Source: Eucommia ulmoides (Eukaryota; Streptophyta; Magnoliopsida; Garryales; Eucommiaceae). Taken from it: a stretch of 64,000 bases of DNA. The notes under the pieces were generated by a model. That model saw only the letters and a list, made by a program, of their open reading frames with translations. It was not told the DNA's origin and did no database searches. This document shows, one piece after another, positions 1-12,600 of the stretch (its first letter is position 1; the number at the start of each line of letters is the position of its first letter). The stretch spans positions 18,931,577 through 18,995,576 of the forward strand of contig CM028338.1 in NCBI GenBank assembly GCA_016647705.1, given 5' to 3'. The translations under genes and the position numbers were made by a program.

Positions 1-62
1 TTTTACCTCATTTGTACTCATGATTGGTTTGAGTGCACAATTCTTCTTGGCTTGTCTGTATC
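1..62 (-). pseudogene. copia gag remnant, downstream piece
   Basis: This short piece matches, on the minus strand, the C-terminal coding end of the copia gag seen at 60840-60900. It is the continuation of the gag remnant at 2142-2614, from which it is separated by the solo LTR at 63-2141. The 5-mers flanking that LTR, GTATC (58-62) and GTATT (2142-2146), are the likely target duplication. It has no coding capacity by itself and continues off the window edge. Confidence 0.75.
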
Positions 63-510
63 TATTGATCCTAAGATTTTAATGAATAATTAAGTATTGA
101 TGTTTTGGTGGAACTAATGTTTGATTAAGTTTTTCAGTGATTTAAAGTTCCAGTAATAAAGATGACAAATTGAATGGATACCAAATGAAGATATCAAGAT
201 GATGAAGAAGTATTAAGAGTTTGAAGAAATTAGGAAAAACAACTCAGGTAAATCTTAACTCTTAATATCCCATTTAGGAACACACACATAGCACAAAATG
301 AATTTTATCTTTTATGTGTGTTTTGGTTAAGTGTAATTATTTGCTCCTGTGTGATTTGAAAAGAAATATTTTTGAATGACTAAAATGAAATATAAGAATA
401 TTAGTGGAGCTTATTTAAAGATAAAAATGGATAAAGGAGTAAAATCGTAAAAATAAGTAAGTAAAAAACGAGATCAGAGAAAAGATCCATAAGGGAGAAG
501 TTGACTAAGA

Positions 511-728
511 AGTCGACCGTCCAGTGGTGGCTGAACTCTTTGAATCGAAGAGTCAACCAACAGGTCGACCGGTGAAAACAACCAAACTCTCTTAATCGAA
601 GAGTCGACTGATTGGTCGACCGGTGAAGTAATACTAAACTCTCTGAATCTGTGAGTCGACAGGGCAGTCGACCTATGCACGCCACGGTGATAGTTTGGCT
701 GCAAGCTTAGTTGGGCAGTCGACCAAAT
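511..728 (+). repeat. GTCGAC palindrome cluster in copia U3
   Basis: The hexamer GTCGAC, often as GGTCGACC, recurs here in units of roughly 50-65 bp that also share an 'aactctctgaatcg'-like spacer. Equivalent clusters lie in every copia LTR of the window, more degraded in some copies. The cluster is about 360 bp upstream of the TATA-like motif, so it is in U3. Confidence 0.75.
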
Positions 729-1081
729 GCGCTGTTTCAGGATATAGTTTGATCCGAGTTTAAATCCAAAAGTAACCATTTTGTTAGAATTTGAGAGAGA
801 TTTAAGATATATTATCTATATTTAAGATGTGGTTCATATACTAATTAAATCTTTTTAATATGGTTCATTAAATATTAATGTTTCTTAATTTGGTACTTGA
901 AATAGATTCTATAATTATTTATTTTGATTGAGAAAAACTTTAGGGGTTTAATTGAGAAATTCAAAAGATGTTTTTAAGTGAAATTGAACTTAAATGAAGT
1001 CCTTATGTTTAAGGGGTCTATAAGAGCTTTTTATTGTCATGACACTTATAAACTAGCCGTTGGAAGGCTGATTACATATTT

Positions 1082-1090
1082 CTTTAAATA
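1082..1090 (+). promoter_or_regulatory. TATA-like motif of copia LTR
   Basis: CTTTAAATA followed by 'gacctg' is conserved in the family: compare 'tatataaatggactg' near 26738 and the minus-strand copy near 55755. It is placed mid-LTR as expected for the U3/R transition. The assignment is by position and conservation only. Confidence 0.55.
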
Positions 1091-2141
1091 GACCTGTAAA
1101 TTTTATTAGAGAAGCTAATCATTCTAAGAGAGTTAATCATTTTATATCATTTTGAGAGAGCTTTTATAAGATTTATTATTCTATGATATTATGAGCTATT
1201 CTAAGAGTGATTCTGATAATGAATTGTGATCTATTCTTGCTAATACTAGATTTGAAGCTATACTGTTCTAATCATTATTTATATGGATTGCGGGTAAGAT
1301 ATTTCCATATTGTTTATTGTTTATTATTTTATTTTGGAAATTGATCTTAGAAATTGTTTTTGATTTTTGAAGAAAATATTCTTTCAAACAATTTCTTGAA
1401 TCTGATTACGTACTCCAATTTGCTACCCATATTCTTGTTAAAATCAGATTTCTGTATCTCACATATTTCTATCACTAGTTGGGATATTAATTGAGTTTTT
1501 ATTTATCTGAGGTAGTAGAAGCTCCGAGTGAAATTTACTACTTATCAATTTCTGTATTGGTGAGTTGTGACGGGTTAAATATCATTGGGGATATTTAATC
1601 AAGGGTAATTAGGTTTCAGTCTCTTCCTGTAAAGAGATTGAGCTATTAATTCTTCCTGAATAGAATTAGTGTGAGTGATTTGTAAAGGTTCCATCCTTAC
1701 CTAGTAAAAGGATAGTTGGAGTGTTTATGAGAGGTTTTGATTCCTAAGCCTTAGTGTTAAAAAGAATTAGGTTATTCTTTAGCCTGAGAAAATGATATTG
1801 TCAAGGTTGATTCTGAGCCTGTAAAAGAATCGGTGAGCGGGTTTGGTTCCTACCTTTAAAAGGATCTTGATTTTAGTGGGTGCGACCTCCGTAGAGCTCG
1901 GGGGACTGGATTAGCCAAGAGTAGCTTAGTGAACCAGTATAAATATTTTGTGTGTTGCATTATTATTTTTCTTTTTTTGTTGTTTGGGTGTACACTTAGA
2001 TTGATCATATTATTCCGCTGTGTTATAAAGATAATAATTAATTTAGTCTTAAAATTAATTATTTGATTTATCAAGTTTGATTCGGATATATTTTTAATTA
2101 CCAAATTGACCCCCCCTCTTGGGTATTCTACTGGGCCAATA

Positions 2142-2614
2142 GTATTATTTCTGCCTTTGATTATTTCCATTTGATTCGTTGATGATTACCTTTGTACGTA
2201 TCACTTGTGCCTTCCTAGTGTTATCCCATCTCTACTTTCACAATTATTTTCTAATTGAACGTTTTGCTTGTGCCTTCTTTGTAATTTATATTTTATCTTT
2301 GGTGCATCTTTTTGCTTTACACGCGTCGCTTGTTGATCCTTGGTGACTTCCTATATTGGCTTTGATATAACATCTTTGTTCGTTCCTTCATGTCTACATC
2401 CGACGTTATATAACTCTGCACAAGACATTTCAACAATTCTCTTCGATATCCATTTCATGTTGGATCTGTCTTTGTTAGACATAAACTACAGTTCCTGAAC
2501 GGACATGTTAATTTAAAATGTCCAACCCTATTGCAATAATAACATCTCAAATCCGATTTATCATAGAAAGCACGAGATGTAAAACAAGAATTATTTCTAA
2601 CAATATCAACAAAA
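2142..2614 (-). pseudogene. copia gag remnant with zinc knuckle
   Basis: Read on the minus strand, the stretch near 2490-2560 encodes a CCHC zinc knuckle (RCYYCNRVGHFKLTC, spacing CX2CX4HX4C), preceded by FVDIVRNNSCFTSRAFYDK. This is the RNA-binding part of copia gag. Downstream, towards lower coordinates, comes the basic tail with recurrent K-P/A-Q motifs, broken by stops and frameshifts. The upstream end stops abruptly near 2614, where an Athila-type LTR begins without any LTR terminus, so the gag N-terminus and the 5' LTR of this element are missing. It is non-functional. Confidence 0.85.
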
Positions 2615-3593
2615 CTATTAGTTCTTCTCTTTTCCTCTCCTCCTACCATTAGAGACCCCTTAGGCTTAGGATATTTTAGAGAGAGGTTTTGGGAGTGTTC
2701 AACCAATTCCGAAGGAGAAGAACACATTGCGAAAAAGGAGAAGCGATCCTGAAGCGTTTTTAGCGGCAAATCTTCGGACTACAGCAAAGTTTCTTTTGTT
2801 TCTTCTTTATTTTCTTAACTTCAGTAGATTGTTGAGCATGTTTAGCTCCTTTTTCATTATATATAAGGTTATGGCCATTGGCTAAACATAGGTTGTTTAG
2901 GGATTAATATAAATTTATGAATATGTTGTTTGTTTGAGTTTGTGTTTCATTAGAGATTGTTCTTCGTTATTTTGATTGTGTTTTCCATGTTGTCATGATT
3001 ATTATGCTTAGATAGATATATTGAGAATACGGGGTTTGACACTCGGGAGAGGTAACCCCAGATTCGGATTAGGATAAACATAACGTGATGATCCAATAAC
3101 CCGAGAGGGAGTTGAAAAGTATGCAATCAATGATGTTGGGGAGAGACTCACGTAATCTAGTGTCGTTAAGACATTGAGGGGGACTTTTTCATTGACGCGA
3201 AGTCGATTATTCACTCATCTTACACTCAGGAGAGGAGGCGAGTGAGTTTACGAACCGAAATTGTCGGATAAGTCGAACGCCGTTAATGTAAACTAAAATG
3301 AGATCGAACACATATTTGTAAACGAAGTTAATAGCTAGACAATCTATTCTCTCAAAACAATATCAATATAATATTTATAGTTTAATTAGATTAATTAGTA
3401 TTTTAGTATTAGTTTTTATTAATTATAAATTACATTTTTTATTGCCTAGATAAAATTAGGTTATGATAATCACGGTATTCGACAATAATCTCACCCAATC
3501 CCTATTAACACAATACCCCTACTCTCCCAACCTATACTAAAACTTAACCCGTATACTTGCGGTGTAAGTTAGCGATGTAATATTCCACTACCA
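2615..3593 (+). mobile_element. Athila-type LTR, 5' truncated
   Basis: It aligns with the inner and 3' part of the LTR at 48117-49472: the 'tattttagagagag' block, 'gagaagcgatcc', the 'gggtttgacactc' block, and the end 'ctacca'. The first roughly 400 bp, including the palindrome-rich U3, are missing. Its 3' end is a canonical LTR terminus joined to the satellite at ATAAG. It therefore looks like an element that inserted into the satellite and later lost its left part. Confidence 0.85.
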
Positions 3594-3680
3594 ATAAGTA
3601 TTCGTCATGAAACCAATATGGTGAGTCCATCAAACACCATCTACTAAGGGGATCCTCAAAGCAATAATTATTCATCACAA

Positions 3681-5790
3681 GATCGATATGGAGAGTCCCT
3701 CATAAAACCATCCACTAAAGTGATCCTCTAAATGATACGTGTTTGTCTTGAGAACGATATAAAGAGTCTTTTAAAAATTAATCCGTTAAAATGATTCTCT
3801 AAATGATAAGTATTCGTCCTGAAACCAATATGGTGAGTCCCTCAAACACCATCCACTTAACCAATCTTATAAATGATAATTCTTCATAATGAGATCGATG
3901 TGGAGAGTCCCTCAAAAACCATCCACTAAAAGGATCCTCCGAACGATAATTATTCATCAAGAGATTCATATGGTGAGTCCCTAAAAAAACCATCCACTAT
4001 AGAGAACCTCTAAACGATAAGTTTTCATCATGAGATCAAAACAATGAGTCACTCAAAAAACCATCCACTAAAGCGATCCAGTGAATGATAATATTTTGTC
4101 ATGAGATCAATACGATAAGTCCCTCAAAAACCATCCACTAAATCAATCCTCTTACCGATATTTGCTCGTCATGAGATTGATATGGTGACCCCTTAAAAAC
4201 CCATCCACTAAAGTGATTCTCTAAATGATAAGTGTTCGTCATGAGATAGATATGGTGGGTCCCTCGAAAACCAACGACTATAGTGAACCTCTGAACGATA
4301 CGTTTTTATCAAGAGATCGATACAATGAGTCCCTAAAAAAACCATCCACTACAACAATCCAATGAACAATAAATTTTTGTCACGAGATCAATATAGTAAG
4401 TCCCTCAAAATCCATCCACTAAATCAATCCTCTAAATGATATTTGCTCATCATGAGATTGATATGGTGGACTATTAAAAACCCATCCACTAAATTAATCC
4501 TATTAATGATTAGTGTTCTTCATGAGATTGATATTGTGAGTCCCTTATAAATCATCAACTAAAGCGATTCCCTAAAGAGTAAGTGTTCGTCTTGAGATCG
4601 ATATGGTGAGTCCCTTGAGAACCATCCACTAAATCAATCATCTAAACAATATGTGTTCATCGTGAGATTGATATGGTGAGCCCCTTAAAAACCCATCCAT
4701 TAAAGTGATCCTATAAACGATAAGTGTTCGTGATGAGATCGATATGGGGAGTCCCTCATAAAACCATCCACTAAAGCGATCCTCTAAATGATACGTGTTC
4801 GTCATGAGATCGATATAGTAAGTCTATTAAACATTGATCCGCTAAAGTGATTTTCTAAATGATAAGTATTCGTTCTGAAACCAATATAGTGAGTCCCTCA
4901 AACACCATCCACTGAACCGATCCTATGAACGATAATTCTTCGTCATGAGATCAATCTGGAGAGTCCCTCAAAAACCATACACTAAAAGGATCCTCCGAAC
5001 GATAATTATTTGTCATGAGATTGATATGGTGAATCCCTAAAAAAACCATCCACTATAGAGAACCTCCAAACGATAAGTTTTCATCAAGAGATCGATACGG
5101 TGAGTCCCTCAAAAAACCATCCACTAAAGTGATCCAATGAAGAATAATGTTTTGTCACTAGATTGATATGGTAACTCCCTTAAAAACCATCCACTAAATC
5201 AATCCTCCAAATTATATTTGCTCGTCATGAGACCGATATGGTAAGTCCCTCAAAATCCATCCACTAAATCAATCTTCTAAACGATATTTGCTCGTCATGA
5301 TATTGATATAGTGACCCCTTAAAACCCCATCCACTAAAGTGATCCTCTAAACAATAAGTGTTTACATGAGATCTATATGGTGACTCCCTCAAAAACCGTC
5401 TACTAAATCGAACTTCTTTACGGTAAGTGTTCGTTATGAGATCGATATGGTGAGTCCCACAAAAAACCATCCTCTAATGCGATCTTCGGTACGAAAAGTG
5501 TTCATCATAAGATCCAAATGGGGAGTCCCTCAATAACCATACACTAAACTAATCCTCCTAAAGATACGTGTTCGGCATGACATCAATATTGTGAGTCGCA
5601 TATAAAAACATCCACCAAAGCAAACATCCGAACGATAAGTTTTTGTCATGAGTTCGATACGGTGAGTCCCTTAAAAAATAATCCACTAAAGCAATCCTTT
5701 AAACAATAAGTTTTCGTCCTGATATTGATATGGTGAGTCTCTCAAAAACCAATCCACAAAATCTCACCTCTCAATGACAAGTTTTCATCA
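3681..5790. repeat. satellite higher-order repeat, ~1.06 kb
   Basis: The run from 'gatcgatatggagagtccct' at 3681 recurs from 4737 with the same succession of diagnostic monomer variants, including 'aaaaggatcctccgaacgat' and 'gataattcttc'. The offset is 1056 bp, about 15 monomers. Shorter internal duplications of about 280 bp (4 monomers) are also visible near 4020 and 4300. Confidence 0.7.
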
Positions 5791-5929
5791 TCACATCCAC
5801 ATAGTCAATCCCACGAAAAACCATCCACAAAAGCGATCCTCTAAACGATAAGTGTTCGTAATGAGGTCGATATCGTGAATCCCTCATAAAACCAATGACT
5901 AAATCAATCCTCTAAATAATACATGTTCA

Positions 5930-8900
5930 TATGGAGAGTCCTCCAAAACCATCCACTAAACAAATCCTCCGAACGATAATTATTCGTCACGAGATAAATA
6001 TCGTGAGTCCCTTACAAAACCATCCAGTATAGCAAACCTCTGAACGTTCAATTTTCATCATGAGATCAAAACGGTGAGTCCCTCAAAAAACCATCCACTA
6101 AAGTGATCCGGTGATTGATAATATTTTGTCATGAGATCGATATGGTAAGTCGTTAGAAAACCATCCACTAAATCAATCCTCTAAACTATATTTGTTCGTC
6201 ATGTGATTGATATGGTGACCCCTTAAAAATCGATCCACTAAATTGATAATCTAAACAATAAGTGTCTGTCATGAGATAGATATGGTGAGTCCCTTGAAAA
6301 CCATCCACTAAAACAATCCTCTAAACAATAAGTGTTCATCATGAGAAAGATATGGTGAGTCAGTCAAAAACCATCTACTAAAGTGATCCTCTAGACGATA
6401 AGTGTTCGTCATGAGATTAATATGGTGAGCCCATTAAAAACCCATCCACTAAAGGGGTCCTCTAAACGACAAGTGTTCATCATGAGATTGATATTGTGAG
6501 TCCCTTACAATTCTTCAACTAAAGCGATTCTCTAAACAGTAAGTGTCCGTCATGAGATCGATATGGTGAGTCTCTCAAAAACCATCCACTAAAGTGATCC
6601 ACTTAACAATAAGTGTTCATCAAGAGATCGATATAGTGTGTCCCTCAAAATCCATCCATTAAAGCAATCCTTTTAATGATAAGTGTTTACATGAGATCTA
6701 TATGGTGAGTCCCTCGAAAACTGTCCACTAAACCAATCCTCTTAACAGTAAGTGTTCATCATAAGATCGATATGGTGAGTCCCACAAAGAACCATCCTCC
6801 AAAGTGATCCTCCGAAAAAAAAGAGTTCATCATAAGATCGATATGGTGAGTCCCTTGAATACTATCCACTAAACGAATCCCCTTAAAGATACGTGTTCAT
6901 CAAGAGATCAATACTATGAGTCCCATAAAAAAACATCCACCAAAGCGAATATCCGAGTGATAAGTTTTCATCAAAAGTTCAATATGGTGAGTCCCTTAAA
7001 AAACAATCCACTAAAGCGATCCTCTAAACATTAAGTTTTCGTCGTGAGATTTATATGGTGAGTCTCTCAAAAAACCACCCACAAAAGCAACATCTAAATG
7101 ATAAGTTTTCATCATCACATTGACATAGTGAGTCCCACATAAAACCATCCACAAAAGCGACCTCTAAACGATAAGTGTTCGTGACGAGATCGATATGGTG
7201 ACTCCCTCATTAAACCATCCACTAAAGTGATCCTCTAAACGATAAGTGTTCACGATAAGATCAATATGGTGAGTCCCTCAAAAACCATCCACTAAATCGA
7301 TCCTCTAAACGATACATTCTCGCCATGAGATCGATATAATAAGTTCCTTAAGAATTCATCCACTAAAGCGATTATCTAAACGATAAGTATTCGTAATGAG
7401 ACCAATATGGTGAGTCCCTCAAACACCATCCACCAAAAGGATCCTCCGAACGATAATTATTCATCATGAGATAAATATCGTGAGTCCCTTAGAAAACCAT
7501 CCAGTATAGTGAACCTCTGAACGATCAATTTTCATCATTAGATCAAAACGGTGAGTCCCTCAAAAAACCATCCACTAAAGTGATCCGGTGAATGATAATA
7601 TTTTGTCATGAGATCGATATGGTAAGTCCCTCGAAAACCATCCACTAAATCAATCCTCTAAACTATATTTGTTCATCATGTGATTGATATGGTGACCCCT
7701 TAACAACCGATCCACTAAATTGATACTCTAAACAATAAGTGTCTGTCATGAGATAGATATATTGAGTCCCTTGAAAGCCATCCACTAAAGCAATCCTCTA
7801 AACGATAAGTGTTCGTCATGAGAAAGATATGGTGAGTCAATCAAAAACCATCCACTAAAGCGATCCTCTAGACGATAAGTGTTCGTCATGAGATTAATAT
7901 GGTGAGCCCATTAAAAACCCATCCACTAAGGTGGTCCTCTAAACGACAATTGTTCGTCATGAGATTGATACTGTGAGTCCCTTATAATTCTTCAACTAAA
8001 GTGATTCTCTAAATAGTAAGTGTCCGTAATGAGATCGATATGGTGAGTCTCTCAAAAACCATCAACTAAATTGATCCTCTTAACAATAAGTGTTCGTGAT
8101 GAGATCGATATAGTGTGTCCCTCAAAATCCATCCACTAAAGCAATCATTTTAATGATAAGTGTTTACATGAGATCTATATGGTGAGTCCCTAGAAAACCG
8201 TCCACTAAACCAATCCTCTTAACTGTAAGTGTTCATCATGAGATCGATATGGTGAGTCCCATAAAGAACCATCCTCCAACGTGATCCTCCGAACGAAAAG
8301 AGTTCATCATAAGATCGATATGGTAAGTCCCTTGAATGCTATCCACTAAACTGATCCTCTTAAAGATGCGTGTTCATCAAGAGATCAATACTATGAGTCC
8401 CATAAAAAAACATACACCAAAGCGAACATCCGAGTAATAAGTTTTTGTCAAAAGTTCAATATGGTGAGTCCCTTAAAAAACAATCCACTAAAGCGATCCT
8501 CTAAACATTAAGTTTTCGTTGTGAGATTTATATGGTGAGTCTCTCAAAACACCACCCACAAAAGCAACATCTAAATGATAAGTTTTTGTCATCACATCGA
8601 CATAGTGAGTCCCACATAAAACCATCCACAAAAGCGACCTCTAAATGATAAGTGTTCGTGACGAGATCGATATGGTGAGTCTCTCATAAAACCATCCACT
8701 AAAGCGATCATCTAAATAATCAGTGTTCATGATGAGATCGAAATGGTGAGTCCCTCAAAAACCATCCACTAAATCGACCCTCTAAACGATACGTTCTTTC
8801 CATGAGATCGATATAATGAGTTCCATAAAAATTCATCCACTAAAGCGATTATCTAAACGATATGTATTTGTCATGAGACCAATATGGTGAGTCCTTCAAA

Positions 8901-9400
8901 CACCATCCACCAAAAGGATCCTCCGAACAATAATTATTCGTCACGAGAAAAATATCGTAAGTCCCTCAGGAAACCATCCAGTATAGCGAACCTCTGAACG
9001 ATCAGTTTTCATCATGAGATCAAAACAGTAAGTCTCTTAAAAAACCATCCACTAAAGCGATCCAGTGAATGATAATATTTTGTCATGAGATCGATATGGT
9101 AAGTCCCTCAAAAACCATCCACTAAATCAATTTTCTAAACTATATTTGCTCGTCATGTGATTGATATGGTGACCCCTTAAAAACCGATCCACTAAATTGA
9201 TACTCTAAACAATAAGTGTTTGTCATGAGATAGATAGGGTGATTCCCTTGAAAACCATCCACTAAAGCAATCCTATAAACGATAAGTGTTCGTCATGAGA
9301 AAGATATGGTGAGTGAGTCAAAAACAATTAACTAAAGCGATCCTCTCAATGATAAGTGTTCACCATGAGATCGATACGGTGAGTCTACCAAAAAATAATC
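5930..9400. repeat. satellite higher-order repeat, ~1.48 kb
   Basis: Marker monomers 'cctccgaacgataattattc' followed by 'gagataaatatcgtgagtcc' and 'ccatccagtatag' occur at about 5969, 7446 and 8933. The offsets are 1477 and 1487 bp, about 21 monomers. The order of variants between markers is the same in each unit. Confidence 0.75.
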
Positions 9401-9676
9401 CACTAAATTGATCATCAAAATGATAAGTGTTTGGATGAGATCGATATGGTAGGTCAAAACCATCCGCTAAAGCGATCCTCTAAACGACAAGTGTTGATAA
9501 TGAGATCGATATGGTGAGTCCCTCAAAAACCATCTACTAAAGCGATCCTCTAAACGATACGTGTTTGTCATTAGATCAATATAATGAGTCCCTTAAAATT
9601 TCATCCGCTAAAGCAATTATCTAAACGATATGTATTCGTCCTGAGACCAATATGGTGAGTCCCTCAAATACCATCC

Positions 9677-12600
9677 ACTAAAGGGGTCCTCCAAATGATA
9701 ATTATTTTTCACGATATCGATATAGTGAGTCCCTCAAAAAACCATCCACTATAGCGAACCTCTGAACGATAAGTTTTCATCACGAGATCGATACGATGAG
9801 TCCCTCAAAAAACCATCCCCCAAAGTAATCCAGTGAATGATAATATTTTGTCATGAGATAGATATGGTAAGTCCCTCAAAAACCATCCACTAAATCAATC
9901 ATCTAAATGATATTTGTTCATCATTAGATTAATATGGTGATCCCCTTAAAAACCCATCGACTAATGTGATCCCCTAAATAAAAAGTGTTCATCATGAGAA
10001 TAATACGATGAGTCCCTTACAAATCTTCAACTAAAGCGATTCTCTAAACAATAAGTGTTCATCATGAGATCGATATGGTGAGTCCCTCGAGAACCATCCA
10101 CTAATGCAATCCTCGAAATAATTTGTGTTCGTCATAAGATAGATATAGTGAGTCTCTCAAAAACCATCCACTAAAGCGATCCTCTCAATGATAAGTAATC
10201 ACCATGAGATCTGTACGGTGAGTCCCTCGACAACCATCGACTAAAGTGATCCTCTTTATGACAAGTGTTCGTCATGAGATCCATATGGTGAGTCCCACAA
10301 AAAACCATCCTCTAAAGCAATCTTCCAAATGAAAATTTTTCATCATAAGATCTATATAGTGAGTCCCTCCAAAACCATGCACTAGATGGATCCCCTTAAT
10401 GATACGCGTTTGTCATTAATATAGTTAGTCCCTTAAAAAAAACATCCACTAAAGCAAACCTTCAAACGGTAAGTTTTCATCACAAGATCGATATAGTGAG
10501 TCCCTCAAAAAAACATCCACCAAACCAAAGCTCCAAATGATAAGTTTTAGTCATGAGATTGATAAGGTGAGTCCTTCAAAAAACCACTCACAAAAGTATA
10601 CCTCTAAATGATAAGTTTTCAACACCACTTCGACATAGTCAGTCTAACAAAAAACCATCCATGAAGAGATCCTCTAAACGATAAGTGTTCATGATGAGAT
10701 TGATTTGGTGAGTCCCTAAAAAACAATCCCCTAAACCGATCCTCTAAACGATACATGTTCGTTATGAGATCGATATAGTGCGTCCCTTAAAAATTCATCC
10801 GCTAAAGCAATTATCTAAACGATAAGTATTCGTCATGAGACCAATATGGTGAGTCCCTCAAACACCATCCACTAAAGCAATCCTATGAATGATAATTGTT
10901 AGTCATGACCTCCATATGGTGAGTCCCTCACAAAATCATCCAATATAGCGAACCTCTAAATGATAAGTTTTCATCATGAGATCGATACGGTGATTCCCTC
11001 AAAAACCCATCCAGTAAACTGATCTAGTGAAAGATAATTTTTCGTCATGAGATCTATATGGTGAGTCCCTAAAAAACCATCCACTAAATTAATCCTCTAA
11101 ACTATATTTGTTCGTAATGAGATTGATATGGTGGGCCCCTTAAAAGCCCATCCAATAATGTGATCCTCTAAACAATAAGTGTTCCTCATGAGATTGATAT
11201 TGTGAGTCCCTCATAAATCTTCAACTAAAGTGATTCTCTAGACAATAAGTGTATGTCATGAGATTGATATGTTGAGTCCCACAAAAACCATCCACCAAAG
11301 AGATCTTCCAAACGATAAGTGTTTGTCTTCAGATCGATATAGTGAGTCCCACAAAAACCATCCATTAAATTGATCCTGTAATGGATAAGTGTTCATCATG
11401 AGATCGATATTGCAAGTCCCTAAATATACCATCCACTAAAGTGATCCTCCAAATGATAAATGATCGTTATGAAATTGATATAGTGTATCCCTTAAAATTC
11501 CACCACTAAAGAAATCATCTAAACAAAAAAATTTCATCAAGATATCAATATGGTAAGTCCCTAAAAAATTATCCACTAAAGCGAACCTCTAAACGATACC
11601 TGTTCGTCACGAGATCGATATAATGAGTCCCTTAAAATTTAATCCGCTAAAGTGATTATCCAAACGATAAGTATTCATCATGAGGCCAATATGGTAAGTC
11701 CCTCAAACACCATCCACTAAAGGAATCCCCCAAACGATAATTATTCGTCACGAGATCGATAATGTGAGTCCCTCAAAAAACCATCTACTATAGTGAACCT
11801 CAGAACGATAAGTTTTCATCATGAGATCGATACGGTGAGTCCCTTAAAAAACCATCCAATAAAGCGATCTAGTGAATGATAATTTTTTGCCATGAGATTG
11901 ATATGGTAAGTCCCTCAAAAACCATCCACTAAATCAATCCTCTAAATGATATTTGTTCGTCATAAGATTAATATGGTGAGTCCCTTACAAACCCATCCAC
12001 TAATGTAATCGTCTAAACGATGAGTGTTCGTCATGAGATTGATACGCTGAGTGCCTTATAAATCTTCAACTAAAGCGATTCTCTAAACAATAAGTGTTCG
12101 TCATGATATCGAGAACCATCCACTAATCCAATCCTCTAAATCATAAGTGTTCATCGTGAGATAGATATGGTGAGTCTCTCAAAAACCATCCACTAAAGCG
12201 ATCTTTGTAACGATAAATGTTTGTCTTGAGATCGATATAGTGACTCTATCAAAAACCATCCACTAAAGTGATCCTCTTAATGATACGTGTTCACAATAAG
12301 ATCTGTATGGTGAGTCCTTTGAAAACTATCCCACTAAAGCAATCCTCTTAACGATAAGTGTTCATCATGAGATCGATATGGTGAGTCCCACAAAAAACCA
12401 TCATCTAAAGTGATGCTTTGAATGAAAATTGTTCATCATAAGATCGGTATGGTAAGTCCCTCGAAAACCATGCAGTAGAGTGATCCCCTTAACAATACAT
12501 GTTTGTTATGAGATCAATATAAAGAGTCCCATAAAAAATTAAAAAAAATAAAAAAATAAAAAAAAAAATCCACCAAAGAGAACCTCCGAACGTTAAGTTT

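Larger units (their letters stand above)
63..2141 (+). mobile_element. copia solo LTR inside a gag remnant
   Basis: It shares the family LTR start (family TGTTGATCC, here TATTGATCC, so the TG is mutated) and the family end (GGGCCAATA for GGGCCAACA), with the CCCCCCTCTTGGGTA stretch just before the end. No primer site follows and no polypurine tract precedes it, so it is a solo LTR left by LTR-LTR recombination. It is flanked by a 5-bp duplication with one C/T difference. It lies in the orientation opposite to the gag remnant it interrupts. A GTCGAC-rich repeat cluster lies near 511-728 and a TATA-like motif near 1082. Confidence 0.85.
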
